Source of the DNA: Actinomycetota bacterium
GTDB taxonomy: Bacteria; Actinomycetota; Thermoleophilia; Solirubrobacterales; 70-9
Assembly: GCA_018268695.1 (NCBI GenBank)
Contig: JAFDWD010000916.1
Coordinates: forward strand, 1-5,176
Direction of reading: 5' to 3'
DNA length: 5,176 bases
This document shows, piece by piece, positions 1 to 4,841 of the stretch (its first letter is position 1; each line of letters opens with the position of its first letter). Both the position numbers and the translations under genes were made by a program. The notes beneath the pieces were generated by a model. The model was not told where the DNA came from. It did not search any database and saw nothing but the letters and a program-made list of their open reading frames with translations.

Positions 1-8
1 GCCTTATC

Positions 9-36
9 TCGACATTCGCTGAAAACACCGTTACCT
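9..36 (+). promoter_or_regulatory. Candidate inward promoter for the recombinase operon
   Basis: TCGACA at 9-14 matches five of six bases of a TTGACA -35 box, and TTACCT at 31-36 is a plausible -10 box 16 bases downstream. Transcription would start near 43, just before the inverted repeat, and run into the first recombinase gene. The -35 box overlaps the proposed terminal motif, so recombinase binding there could repress its own operon. This rests on motif matching alone. Confidence 0.35.
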
Positions 37-52
37 CCTTCGGTCAGGTTCA

Positions 53-108
53 GCCCAACCCCTCGTCTCCCGGTCGTGGCCCAGGGGTGAAGGAGCGGCC
101 GGTCGGCC
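53..108 (+). repeat. Left copy of 56-bp perfect inverted repeat
   Basis: This segment begins GCCCAACCCCTCG and ends GGCCGGTCGGCC. It is identical over all 56 bases to the reverse complement of 4517-4572. The match breaks at once on both sides (A versus T at 52, G versus T at 109). The copy lies between the candidate promoter and the first recombinase gene, so it would form part of that gene's 5' leader. Absence of any mismatch implies recent duplication, gene conversion or selection on a recombinase binding site. Confidence 0.97.
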
Positions 109-124
109 GTGGAACGAGGCGGCG

Positions 125-1267
125 GTGAAGGGCGAGCGAGGACGCGAGGAGATCGAGGAGTTCCTCGGCGATCTACGGGCCCGCGGACGCTCCGAGCACA
201 CCGAGCGCTCCTATGGCAAGGGTCTCGACCACTTCAGTGCCTGGCTCGAGCGCAACGACCTCGGCCTGGGTGAGGTCACCAAGACTCACATCACCAACTA
301 CATCGCCGAGTTCGCCTCCGGGCCGAAGGCGGGTGCCACGGCGAGCGGCACCGACCCCCGCGAGCCGCGCACCGTCAACCACCGTCTCAGCGTCCTCGGC
401 TCATTTTTCGCCTTCCTGATCGAGCGCGACAACGAGCGCGGGCATGGCGTCTGGGAGGGCCGGGCGAACCCGGTGCCCCGACAGCGCAAGGGCGCTCGGC
501 GGGTCCTCGTCGGCGGCCGCGACGCACCGCCTCGGGGGCCGCGGGCCGAGCTTCGCCGCCGGATCCCCACCGAGCTGCCGAAGACGATCGAGCCGGAGCT
601 GGCCGAGCAGCTGATCGGCGCCGGCCGCTCGGCGCGGGACAAGGCGATCCTCGCCCTGCTGCTCGGCGCCGGGCAGCGGATCGGCGACTGGCCCGACGAG
701 GAGCGCCGCCACGGCGTCCTCGGGATGCGCCTCTGCGACCTCGATCCGGGGGCGGGGCTCATCACCGTCCGCCTCAAGGGGAGCCGCCGCGAGCACCGGG
801 TCCCGACCAGCGCCGACCTCTGGCCGCTCTGGCGCCGCTACCTGCGTGAGGAGCGCCCGGCCGACTCCCCGACCGATGCTGCCTGGGTCGGCTTTCGCCG
901 CGGCGCCGGTCGCCCCCTCCGCTACACCGCGTTCGAGCGCGCGCTGCGGACGCTCGCCGAGGAGGCAGGCGCCTCCGTCCACGCCCACATGTTCCGCCAT
1001 ACCCTCGCCCAGATCCTCGTCTCGGGGTCGGGCCTGGCGGTCGCCCAGCGCCAGCTCGGCCACCGCCACATCTCCTCGACCACCGTCTACGCCCACGCCG
1101 ACCAGGAGGCGATGGTCGAGGCGATCGCCGCCGCCGAGGAGCAGCGGCGCGCCGAGCGCGCGCCGGCGCCGGCCGGCGAGACGCACGCCTTCCCCTACGA
1201 CCCCACCACGATCGCGGAGCTCGACGCGCTCGCGCGGTCGCGACGCGGCGATTTCGATGAGCTCTGA
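125..1267 (+). CDS. Tyrosine recombinase 1 (XerC/D- or TnpA-like integrase)
   Basis: A 380-residue site-specific recombinase that would cut and rejoin element ends through a 3'-phosphotyrosine intermediate. Seen: an N-terminal core-binding (SAM-like) domain at about residues 8-105 (SEHTERSYGKGLDHFSAWL), then a catalytic domain at about 150-340. The complete active-site set is visible: Arg185 (GAGQRIGD), Lys218 in the beta hairpin (TVRLKGS), His288-x-x-Arg291 (HMFRH), His313 (LGHRH) and nucleophile Tyr322 (TTVYAH). About ten extra residues (WPDEERRHGV) separate Arg185 from the usual GLR-like helix. The C-terminal 40 residues are an Ala/Arg/Glu-rich tail. The GTG start at 125 is preceded by GAGG at 116-119, five bases away. 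The gene overlaps the second recombinase by 11 bases, so the two are probably co-transcribed and translationally coupled. Length is close to TnpA of Tn554. The target site cannot be deduced from the protein. Confidence 0.95.
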   Translation: MKGERGREEIEEFLGDLRARGRSEHTERSYGKGLDHFSAWLERNDLGLGEVTKTHITNYIAEFASGPKAGATASGTDPREPRTVNHRLSVLGSFFAFLIERDNERGHGVWEGRANPVPRQRKGARRVLVGGRDAPPRGPRAELRRRIPTELPKTIEPELAEQLIGAGRSARDKAILALLLGAGQRIGDWPDEERRHGVLGMRLCDLDPGAGLITVRLKGSRREHRVPTSADLWPLWRRYLREERPADSPTDAAWVGFRRGAGRPLRYTAFERALRTLAEEAGASVHAHMFRHTLAQILVSGSGLAVAQRQLGHRHISSTTVYAHADQEAMVEAIAAAEEQRRAERAPAPAGETHAFPYDPTTIAELDALARSRRGDFDEL

Positions 1268-3461
1268 GGCTGCCGCCTACGACCTCGCCGACCTACGCGG
1301 GGCGGCCTTCGACGTCGGGCTCCTCGAGGCCCGGCTCGCCGCGGCCGTCGCAGCCCTCGACATCTCGACGGACATCCGCAAGAGGCTGCCGCTTGCCTTG
1401 GAGACGATCACCGGTGAGCTGGCCCGGCAGCCTGGCGCCACGCTGCAGCAGCGCTGGGAGGCCTTCGAGGCCGGGCGCTGGGCCGAGCTCCGCGCCACCC
1501 AGAGCGGCCGGCCCGCCCTGCGCCTGCTGCAGTCGACCCGCCTCCTCGCGATGAGCTGGGCGGTGCGGCCGGGCTGGCCGGTCCTCTGGAGCCTCTCGAC
1601 CAGCCACCTGCTCGGCTGGGCCCCGGCCGGCCACCCGCTCGCCCTCGCCGACGCCCGCTTCGCCGAGGGGATGGAGCGGATCGGCCGGCTCAACCCGCTG
1701 GCCAGGAAACGCGCGCCGGGGCTCGCGCTCCGCCTCCTCCTGCGCGGCGGCTACCGGCGCCTCGAGCAGATCACCGAGGAGGACCTCCTCGCCGTCGAGG
1801 GGAGGCGCTCCTCGGGCATCGACACGGTCGACGCGACGCTCTGCGCGCTCGGCGTCCTCGGGCGCTCCCCGCAGCGCGGCTTCTCCCGCCACCGCCGTGC
1901 CCGGCGCCCACCGACCCCGGCGGAGATGGTCGACCGCGCCGACATGCCCGACCGCTTCCGCGAGGCGACCCGCATCTACATCGAGCAGGCGAAGCTCCGA
2001 AACGGCTACGCCCACTCGACGACGAAGGCCCGGGTCGTCAGCATCGCCCGCTTCTGGCGCTTCGTCGCCGAGCGCTTCCCCGAGGTCGAGAGTGCGCGGG
2101 AGATCCGCCGCGATCATGGGCTCGCCTTCCGCGACCGGATGATCGAGGAGAGCCGGACCAACCGCCGCGTCGACAAGGACACCGGCGAGGACGATCGCCT
2201 CACCCCCTACGGGGTGATCGGGGACGTGCGGATCTTCTTCCACGACGGCTGCGCCTGGTCGGCGGAGGAAGGCTCGCCGCTCGCGGGGCTGATGCCAGAC
2301 GTGCCGCCGCTCAAGAACCGCGACTTCGGCGACTTCGGTGGCGCCAATGCCCGCCAGGAGGCGCGGATGGCGCAGCGGATCCTCGACCTCGAGCGCGAGC
2401 TGCCGGCGATCCGCGCCTTCGCCCTGGCCGAGTGGCGCTCCGCCGAGGAGCGACTGGCGCGCGACCCCGAGGACCACCGCGCGATCCGCGGCGAGATCAG
2501 CGCCTTCTGGGACTGGGCGCTGGTCGAGCTCTTCGTGCAGAGCGGCCTACGGATCGAGGAGGCTCTCGAGCTGACCGCGCTCGACGTCCTCCGCCGCCGC
2601 CTGCCCGACGGCCGCGCCTATTACCTGCTGCACGTCAAGCCCTCAAAGCACGACCGCGCCCGCCTGCTGCCGATCGGCGACGGCCTCGGAGCGGTGCTCG
2701 CCGAGATCGTCGCCCACGTCCGCGCCTTCTACGGCTCAGCCTCGGTGCCGGCGATCGAGACCTGGGACTTCCACGAGAACCGCACCCGCCCGCGGGTGCC
2801 CTATCTGATCCAGGGCGCGGGGCAGCCGCGGGGGATGGCGCCGACGACGGTGCGAGACCGTCTGAAGCGGATCTCGCTCGCCGCCGGCGCGAGGCGCGCC
2901 GACGGCAGGCCGCTCTACCTCAAACCCCACGACGGGCGGCGGGCCTTCGCCTCCGAGCACCTCAACAACAACACGCCGGTCCACGTCATCGCCGCCCTGC
3001 TCGGCCACGCCGACCTCGACACGGTGATGGTCTACGCGAAGCTCTACCCGACGACGCTCGTCGAGGAGTACCGCAAGGCGGTGCGCGGCAGCTTCCTCAC
3101 GATCCACGGCCCGGAGGCGCTGCGCAACCCGAGCGCCGAGGAGTGGGCGGAGCTCTCGGCCGGCTGCGAGATGCGCGACATGGGCACCCATCTCTGCGCC
3201 CTGCCGACCGGCGATCACTGCCCGCGCGGCCTCGTCTGCCTGGGCTGCGGCCACGCCCAGCCGAAGCGGAGCGCGGCGCCGGTCTTCGCCCGGATGGCGA
3301 CGAGCCACAAACGCGGGCTGGCGAAGGCGAGGGAGCGCGGTGAGCCGGCAGGGCAGATCGCCGCCCGCGAGCTCGAGGTCGAGCGGATCACCTCGGCGCT
3401 TCGCCGCGCCCGCGAGCTGACCGGCGACGTCGCCGAGGCGATCGAGGCCCAGGCGGTCTGA
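1257..3461 (+). CDS. Tyrosine recombinase 2, long TnpB-like integrase with Cys-rich C-terminus
   Basis: A 734-residue tyrosine recombinase, about twice the usual size and comparable to the large TnpB class of Tn554-like elements. Seen: an N-terminal extension of about 230 residues without a recognisable motif; a core-binding region at about 232-345 (STTKARVVSIARFWRFVAE); and a catalytic domain at about 410-610. Active-site residues are Arg432 (QSGLRIEEAL), Lys464 (VKPSKHDRARLLPI), His558-x-x-Arg561 (PHDGRRAF), His584 (LLGHAD) and Tyr593 (VMVYAKLY). After it comes a cluster Cys637, Cys647, Cys655, Cys661, Cys664, His666, probably a zinc-binding fold, and then a basic helical tail. The ATG at 1257 is chosen because it overlaps the stop of recombinase 1 by 11 bases; the open frame continues upstream only as an out-of-frame shadow of that gene. 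No clear ribosome site precedes it, which fits translational coupling. All key residues are present, so it is probably active, alone or with recombinase 1. Confidence 0.93.
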   Translation: MSSEAAAYDLADLRGAAFDVGLLEARLAAAVAALDISTDIRKRLPLALETITGELARQPGATLQQRWEAFEAGRWAELRATQSGRPALRLLQSTRLLAMSWAVRPGWPVLWSLSTSHLLGWAPAGHPLALADARFAEGMERIGRLNPLARKRAPGLALRLLLRGGYRRLEQITEEDLLAVEGRRSSGIDTVDATLCALGVLGRSPQRGFSRHRRARRPPTPAEMVDRADMPDRFREATRIYIEQAKLRNGYAHSTTKARVVSIARFWRFVAERFPEVESAREIRRDHGLAFRDRMIEESRTNRRVDKDTGEDDRLTPYGVIGDVRIFFHDGCAWSAEEGSPLAGLMPDVPPLKNRDFGDFGGANARQEARMAQRILDLERELPAIRAFALAEWRSAEERLARDPEDHRAIRGEISAFWDWALVELFVQSGLRIEEALELTALDVLRRRLPDGRAYYLLHVKPSKHDRARLLPIGDGLGAVLAEIVAHVRAFYGSASVPAIETWDFHENRTRPRVPYLIQGAGQPRGMAPTTVRDRLKRISLAAGARRADGRPLYLKPHDGRRAFASEHLNNNTPVHVIAALLGHADLDTVMVYAKLYPTTLVEEYRKAVRGSFLTIHGPEALRNPSAEEWAELSAGCEMRDMGTHLCALPTGDHCPRGLVCLGCGHAQPKRSAAPVFARMATSHKRGLAKARERGEPAGQIAARELEVERITSALRRARELTGDVAEAIEAQAV

Positions 3462-3666
3462 CGCCTCGAGCGAGCACCACCGCGCCGGCCCGCGGCGAAG
3501 CGGCGAGAACGCGAGCGCGTGCCCGAAGCGTGACCGGCACCAGGACGACGCTGATCAGGGCGGTCCAGAAGACGCCCACGTGGTCGGCGAGTTCGATGAC
3601 GTGCAGCACGATCGCGTATGCGGCACCGATCAAGATCGGGATCTGGAGTCGGTTGCTCGCGGACAT
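3388..3666 (-). CDS. Small two-helix membrane protein, hypothetical
   Basis: A 92-residue frame of unknown function. Seen: two hydrophobic stretches, about residues 8-27 (IPILIGAAYAIVLHVIEL) and 30-48 (VGVFWTALISVVLVPVTL), followed by Arg/Ala-rich sequence. The first 69 codons strongly favour G or C at the third position, which supports real coding here, where no other frame is convincing. From about residue 69 the frame is antisense to the last 74 bases of recombinase 2 and becomes Pro/Arg-rich. The original C-terminus may therefore have been lost or replaced. The ATG at 3666 has no Shine-Dalgarno sequence. TATGTT six bases upstream could be a -10 box for a leaderless message. An in-frame ATG at 3732 is possible but adds residues of poor composition. 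It is divergent from the nuclease gene. It is probably a passenger; no role is assigned. Confidence 0.5.
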   Translation of the reverse strand: MSASNRLQIPILIGAAYAIVLHVIELADHVGVFWTALISVVLVPVTLRARARVLAASPRAGAVVLARGVRPPGPRSPRRRRRSARGRGEAPR

Positions 3667-3753
3667 ACGATCAACATAGGTCGCATTTCTCGACTCACCG
3701 GAGATCTGCCCGCGAGGGCCGGTGGGGGCCATGACCGCGACTATCGGACGCGC

Positions 3754-3765
3754 TCTCACATGAGA
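3754..3765. promoter_or_regulatory. Candidate operator dyad between divergent genes
   Basis: TCTCA-CA-TGAGA is a perfect 5-bp dyad with a two-base centre. It lies in the roughly 200-base gap between the divergent membrane protein gene (starting at 3666) and nuclease gene (starting at 3869). The position suits a shared regulator site, but so short a dyad can arise by chance and no regulator is encoded in the window. Confidence 0.2.
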
Positions 3766-3868
3766 AACATGGGGTGCCTGGGGCGATTTACCGGCCGTTC
3801 TTCGCACTTTCGGCCGAGGAGCCCGGCGAGACCGGGGAGAGATTGCGCCGCCCCGCACCTAAGACTCG

Positions 3869-4390
3869 GTGAAGGTGAAGCTCCACCCCAACATCGGCAG
3901 CGCGCTCCTGATCGTCCTCCTCGCGGGCGTGATCGGTTGCGACTCGATTACCGGGACCGGCAAGGGCGGGGGCGGCCCGGATTCCGGGGAGAGCGGATCG
4001 GCCCGCGTCGAGCGGGTCGTCGACGGCGACACGGTCATCCTCTCGGCGGGACTCGGCTCGAGCAGGATCGTCGGCGTGGACACGCCCGAGACCGTGAAGC
4101 CGGACACGCCGGTGCAGTGCTTCGGCCCGCAGGCCTCGGACTTCAGCAAACGCGTGCTGGGCCACGCGGGCAGGGTCCACTACCGCGTGGCGCTCGAACC
4201 CGTCGACTCCTACGGCCGCAGCCTCGTCTACCTCTGGCTCCGCGACGGCCGCTTCTTCAACGCGATGCTGGTGCGCCGCGGCTACGCGCGGCCGCTGCCG
4301 TTCCCGCCGAACACGCGCTACGCGCCGCTCTTTCAGCGCCTCGCCGAGGCGGCCGCGCGGCGCGGGCGGGGACTCTGGGGTCGTTGCTAG
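3869..4390 (+). CDS. Thermonuclease family (SNase-like) lipoprotein nuclease
   Basis: A 173-residue protein of the staphylococcal nuclease fold, expected to cleave DNA or RNA outside the cytoplasm using Ca2+. Seen: a Lys-containing N-terminus, a hydrophobic stretch at residues 11-22 and a lipobox ending at Cys24 (LAGVIGC), which predicts a lipid anchor; then a Gly/Ser-rich linker to about residue 45. The SNase domain follows, with VVDGDT at 50-55, Arg66 (SSRIVGV), Asp71-Thr72-Pro73-Glu74 (VDTPE), Arg117 (SYGRSLVYLWL), LVRRGYAR at 134-141 and the family's typical GLWGRC end. These match the Ca2+ ligands and catalytic Arg/Glu residues of SNase, so it should be active. Cys84 and Cys173 could form a disulfide. 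The start is GTG at 3869; GTG at 3875 is also possible and neither has a good ribosome site. It is the clearest cargo gene of the element and belongs to the same family as the gene the element interrupts. Confidence 0.9.
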   Translation: MKVKLHPNIGSALLIVLLAGVIGCDSITGTGKGGGGPDSGESGSARVERVVDGDTVILSAGLGSSRIVGVDTPETVKPDTPVQCFGPQASDFSKRVLGHAGRVHYRVALEPVDSYGRSLVYLWLRDGRFFNAMLVRRGYARPLPFPPNTRYAPLFQRLAEAAARRGRGLWGRC

Positions 4391-4391
4391 G

Positions 4392-4415
4392 GCCGGGTCC
4401 TGTTACGTGCCCGGC
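4392..4415 (+). terminator. Possible hairpin after the nuclease gene
   Basis: GCCGGG at 4392-4397 can pair with CCCGGC at 4410-4415 across a 12-base loop, directly after the nuclease stop codon. No T-run follows, so it would be a weak or non-classical terminator, or only an mRNA 3'-end stabiliser. Confidence 0.35.
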
Positions 4416-4417
4416 GC

Positions 4418-4456
4418 GAGAGACGATGAGAGGCCCCTTTCTTCTCTGAGAGACGA
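4418..4456 (+). repeat. Direct repeat pair GAGAGACGA
   Basis: GAGAGACGA occurs at 4418-4426 and 4448-4456, exactly 30 bases apart. Its core GAGACGA recurs in the same orientation inside the right inverted repeat at 4556-4562, and inverted in the left one at 63-69. Several directly repeated short motifs near one end would suit accessory (arm-type) recombinase binding sites, but no binding data can be read from sequence. Confidence 0.4.
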
Positions 4457-4470
4457 CGGGTTCCTATCTC

Positions 4471-4483
4471 GGGCCTTCGGCCC
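4471..4483. terminator. Possible GGGCC-TTC-GGCCC hairpin
   Basis: Five-base arms GGGCC and GGCCC enclose a TTC loop in the stretch between the nuclease gene and the right inverted repeat. There is no T-rich tract on either side. It may help stop transcripts from crossing the right end of the element, or may be incidental in GC-rich DNA. Confidence 0.25.
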
Positions 4484-4516
4484 TCGCATCCCTGGAAGAA
4501 AGAGAAAAACAGCAGA

Positions 4517-4572
4517 GGCCGACCGGCCGCTCCTTCACCCCTGGGCCACGACCGGGAGACGAGGGGTTGGGC
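4517..4572 (-). repeat. Right copy of 56-bp perfect inverted repeat
   Basis: This is the exact reverse complement of 53-108. It lies downstream of the intact nuclease gene and 16 bases inside the point where the interrupted host nuclease frame is broken. The minus-strand reading frame of the interrupted nuclease runs into this repeat and meets a TGA inside it at 4535-4537. The repeat therefore supplies the premature stop. Confidence 0.97.
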
Positions 4573-4780
4573 AAGAAACTCGGGATAACATGCCGATCAG
4601 GCGCACCGTCTCGGTGGAGCCGCCGTCGATCGCCACTTCGAGCGTGTCGCCGTCGACCGCCCGGACGACGCGCCCCGTAAGGTGCTCGGAAGCGCCCGCG
4701 GTGCCGTGATGAAGCTCCCAGGGGCGCAGGAGGATCGCCGCCGCGATCAGAAGCAAGGCGATGCTCCCGCGTCCCTTCAC
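4535..4780 (-). pseudogene. 5' fragment of host SNase-like nuclease gene, interrupted by the element
   Basis: Seen: a GTG start at 4780, an N-terminal hydrophobic segment at residues 7-18 (IALLLIAAAILL) that looks like a signal peptide or anchor, then the beginning of an SNase domain: GRVVRAVDGDTLEVA at 36-50 and ETVRLIG at 57-63 with the catalytic-type Arg60. In this family the next residues are (I/V)DTPE, carrying a Ca2+ ligand and the catalytic Glu. Instead the frame reads Met64 followed by unrelated residues and stops inside the right inverted repeat. Everything after the first third of the domain is missing, including the second Ca2+ ligand, the catalytic Glu and the second Arg, so the product cannot be an active nuclease. 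The native part is about 4589-4780. The rest should lie left of position 1 if the element simply inserted. It is a paralogue of, not a copy of, the intact nuclease at 3869-4390. Confidence 0.85.
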
Positions 4781-4804
4781 CCCCGCCTAAGGCCTAGGCG
4801 GGGG
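4780..4804 (-). terminator. GC-rich hairpin at the start of the interrupted nuclease gene
   Basis: CCCCCGCCTA at 4780-4789 pairs perfectly with TAGGCGGGGG at 4795-4804 across a five-base loop. On the minus strand it lies downstream of the aldolase gene and its 3' arm ends in the first base of the GTG start of the interrupted nuclease. It could help terminate the aldolase message. It would also hide the only purine-rich ribosome-site candidate of the nuclease. There is no T-run after it. Confidence 0.5.
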
Positions 4805-4812
4805 CGGAATCA

Positions 4813-4832
4813 CCCCCGCCCGCGGGCGGGGG
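4813..4832 (-). terminator. Perfect GC palindrome after the aldolase gene
   Basis: A 20-base perfect palindrome with arms CCCCCGCCCG and CGGGCGGGGG begins nine bases past the aldolase stop codon on the minus strand. It is the most likely transcription end for that gene, although the T-run of a classical intrinsic terminator is missing. It is followed within eight bases by a second hairpin, making a tandem pair. Confidence 0.55.
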
Positions 4833-4841
4833 AAGCCGCAA

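Larger units (their letters stand above)
4..4588. mobile_element. Putative two-tyrosine-recombinase mobile element with long inverted repeats
   Basis: Seen: two complete tyrosine recombinase genes, a small membrane protein gene and an intact nuclease gene lie between two perfect 56-bp inverted repeat copies (53-108 and 4517-4572). Just outside each copy is a related motif reading inward, TTATCTCGACATTCG at 4-18 and TTATCCCGAGTTTCT on the minus strand at 4588-4574 (11 of 15 identical). A host nuclease frame stops making sense exactly at 4588. Family knowledge: Tn554-like elements carry adjacent tyrosine recombinases plus a small third gene, and RIT elements carry three recombinases. Here there are only two and no recognisable third. 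Inference: the termini are 4 and 4588, giving about 4.6 kb. The inverted repeats are subterminal and asymmetric, 49 bases from the left tip and 16 from the right. The left boundary is least certain because almost no left flank is present. An invertible segment is the alternative. Confidence 0.65.

Noticed and set aside
401..1186. 261-codon open frame on the minus strand
   Set aside because: It is antisense to recombinase 1 in a frame kept open by high GC content, with Gly/Arg/Ala-rich sequence and no domain.
846..1256. Upstream extension of the recombinase 2 reading frame
   Set aside because: This portion is a Ser/Pro/Arg-rich shadow of recombinase 1. Coding character begins at the ATG at 1257.
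1293..2477. 394-codon open frame on the minus strand
   Set aside because: It is opposite recombinase 2, which has full domain and active-site evidence. The minus-strand translation has no recognisable domain and the biased composition expected of antisense frames in GC-rich DNA.
2432..3343. 303-codon open frame on the plus strand
   Set aside because: It is an out-of-frame shadow inside recombinase 2, made almost only of Arg, Pro, Ala and Gly.
4464..4472. CTATCTCGG as a third copy of the terminal motif TTATCTCGA
   Set aside because: Only seven bases (TATCTCG) are shared with 5-11. A match this short is expected by chance in 5 kb, and it is not paired with an inverted-repeat copy.
4774..4783. 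CCTTCACCCC shared between the host nuclease start and the right inverted repeat (4532-4541)
   Set aside because: The match does not extend beyond ten C-rich bases, so it is likely chance in this composition and not evidence of targeting.
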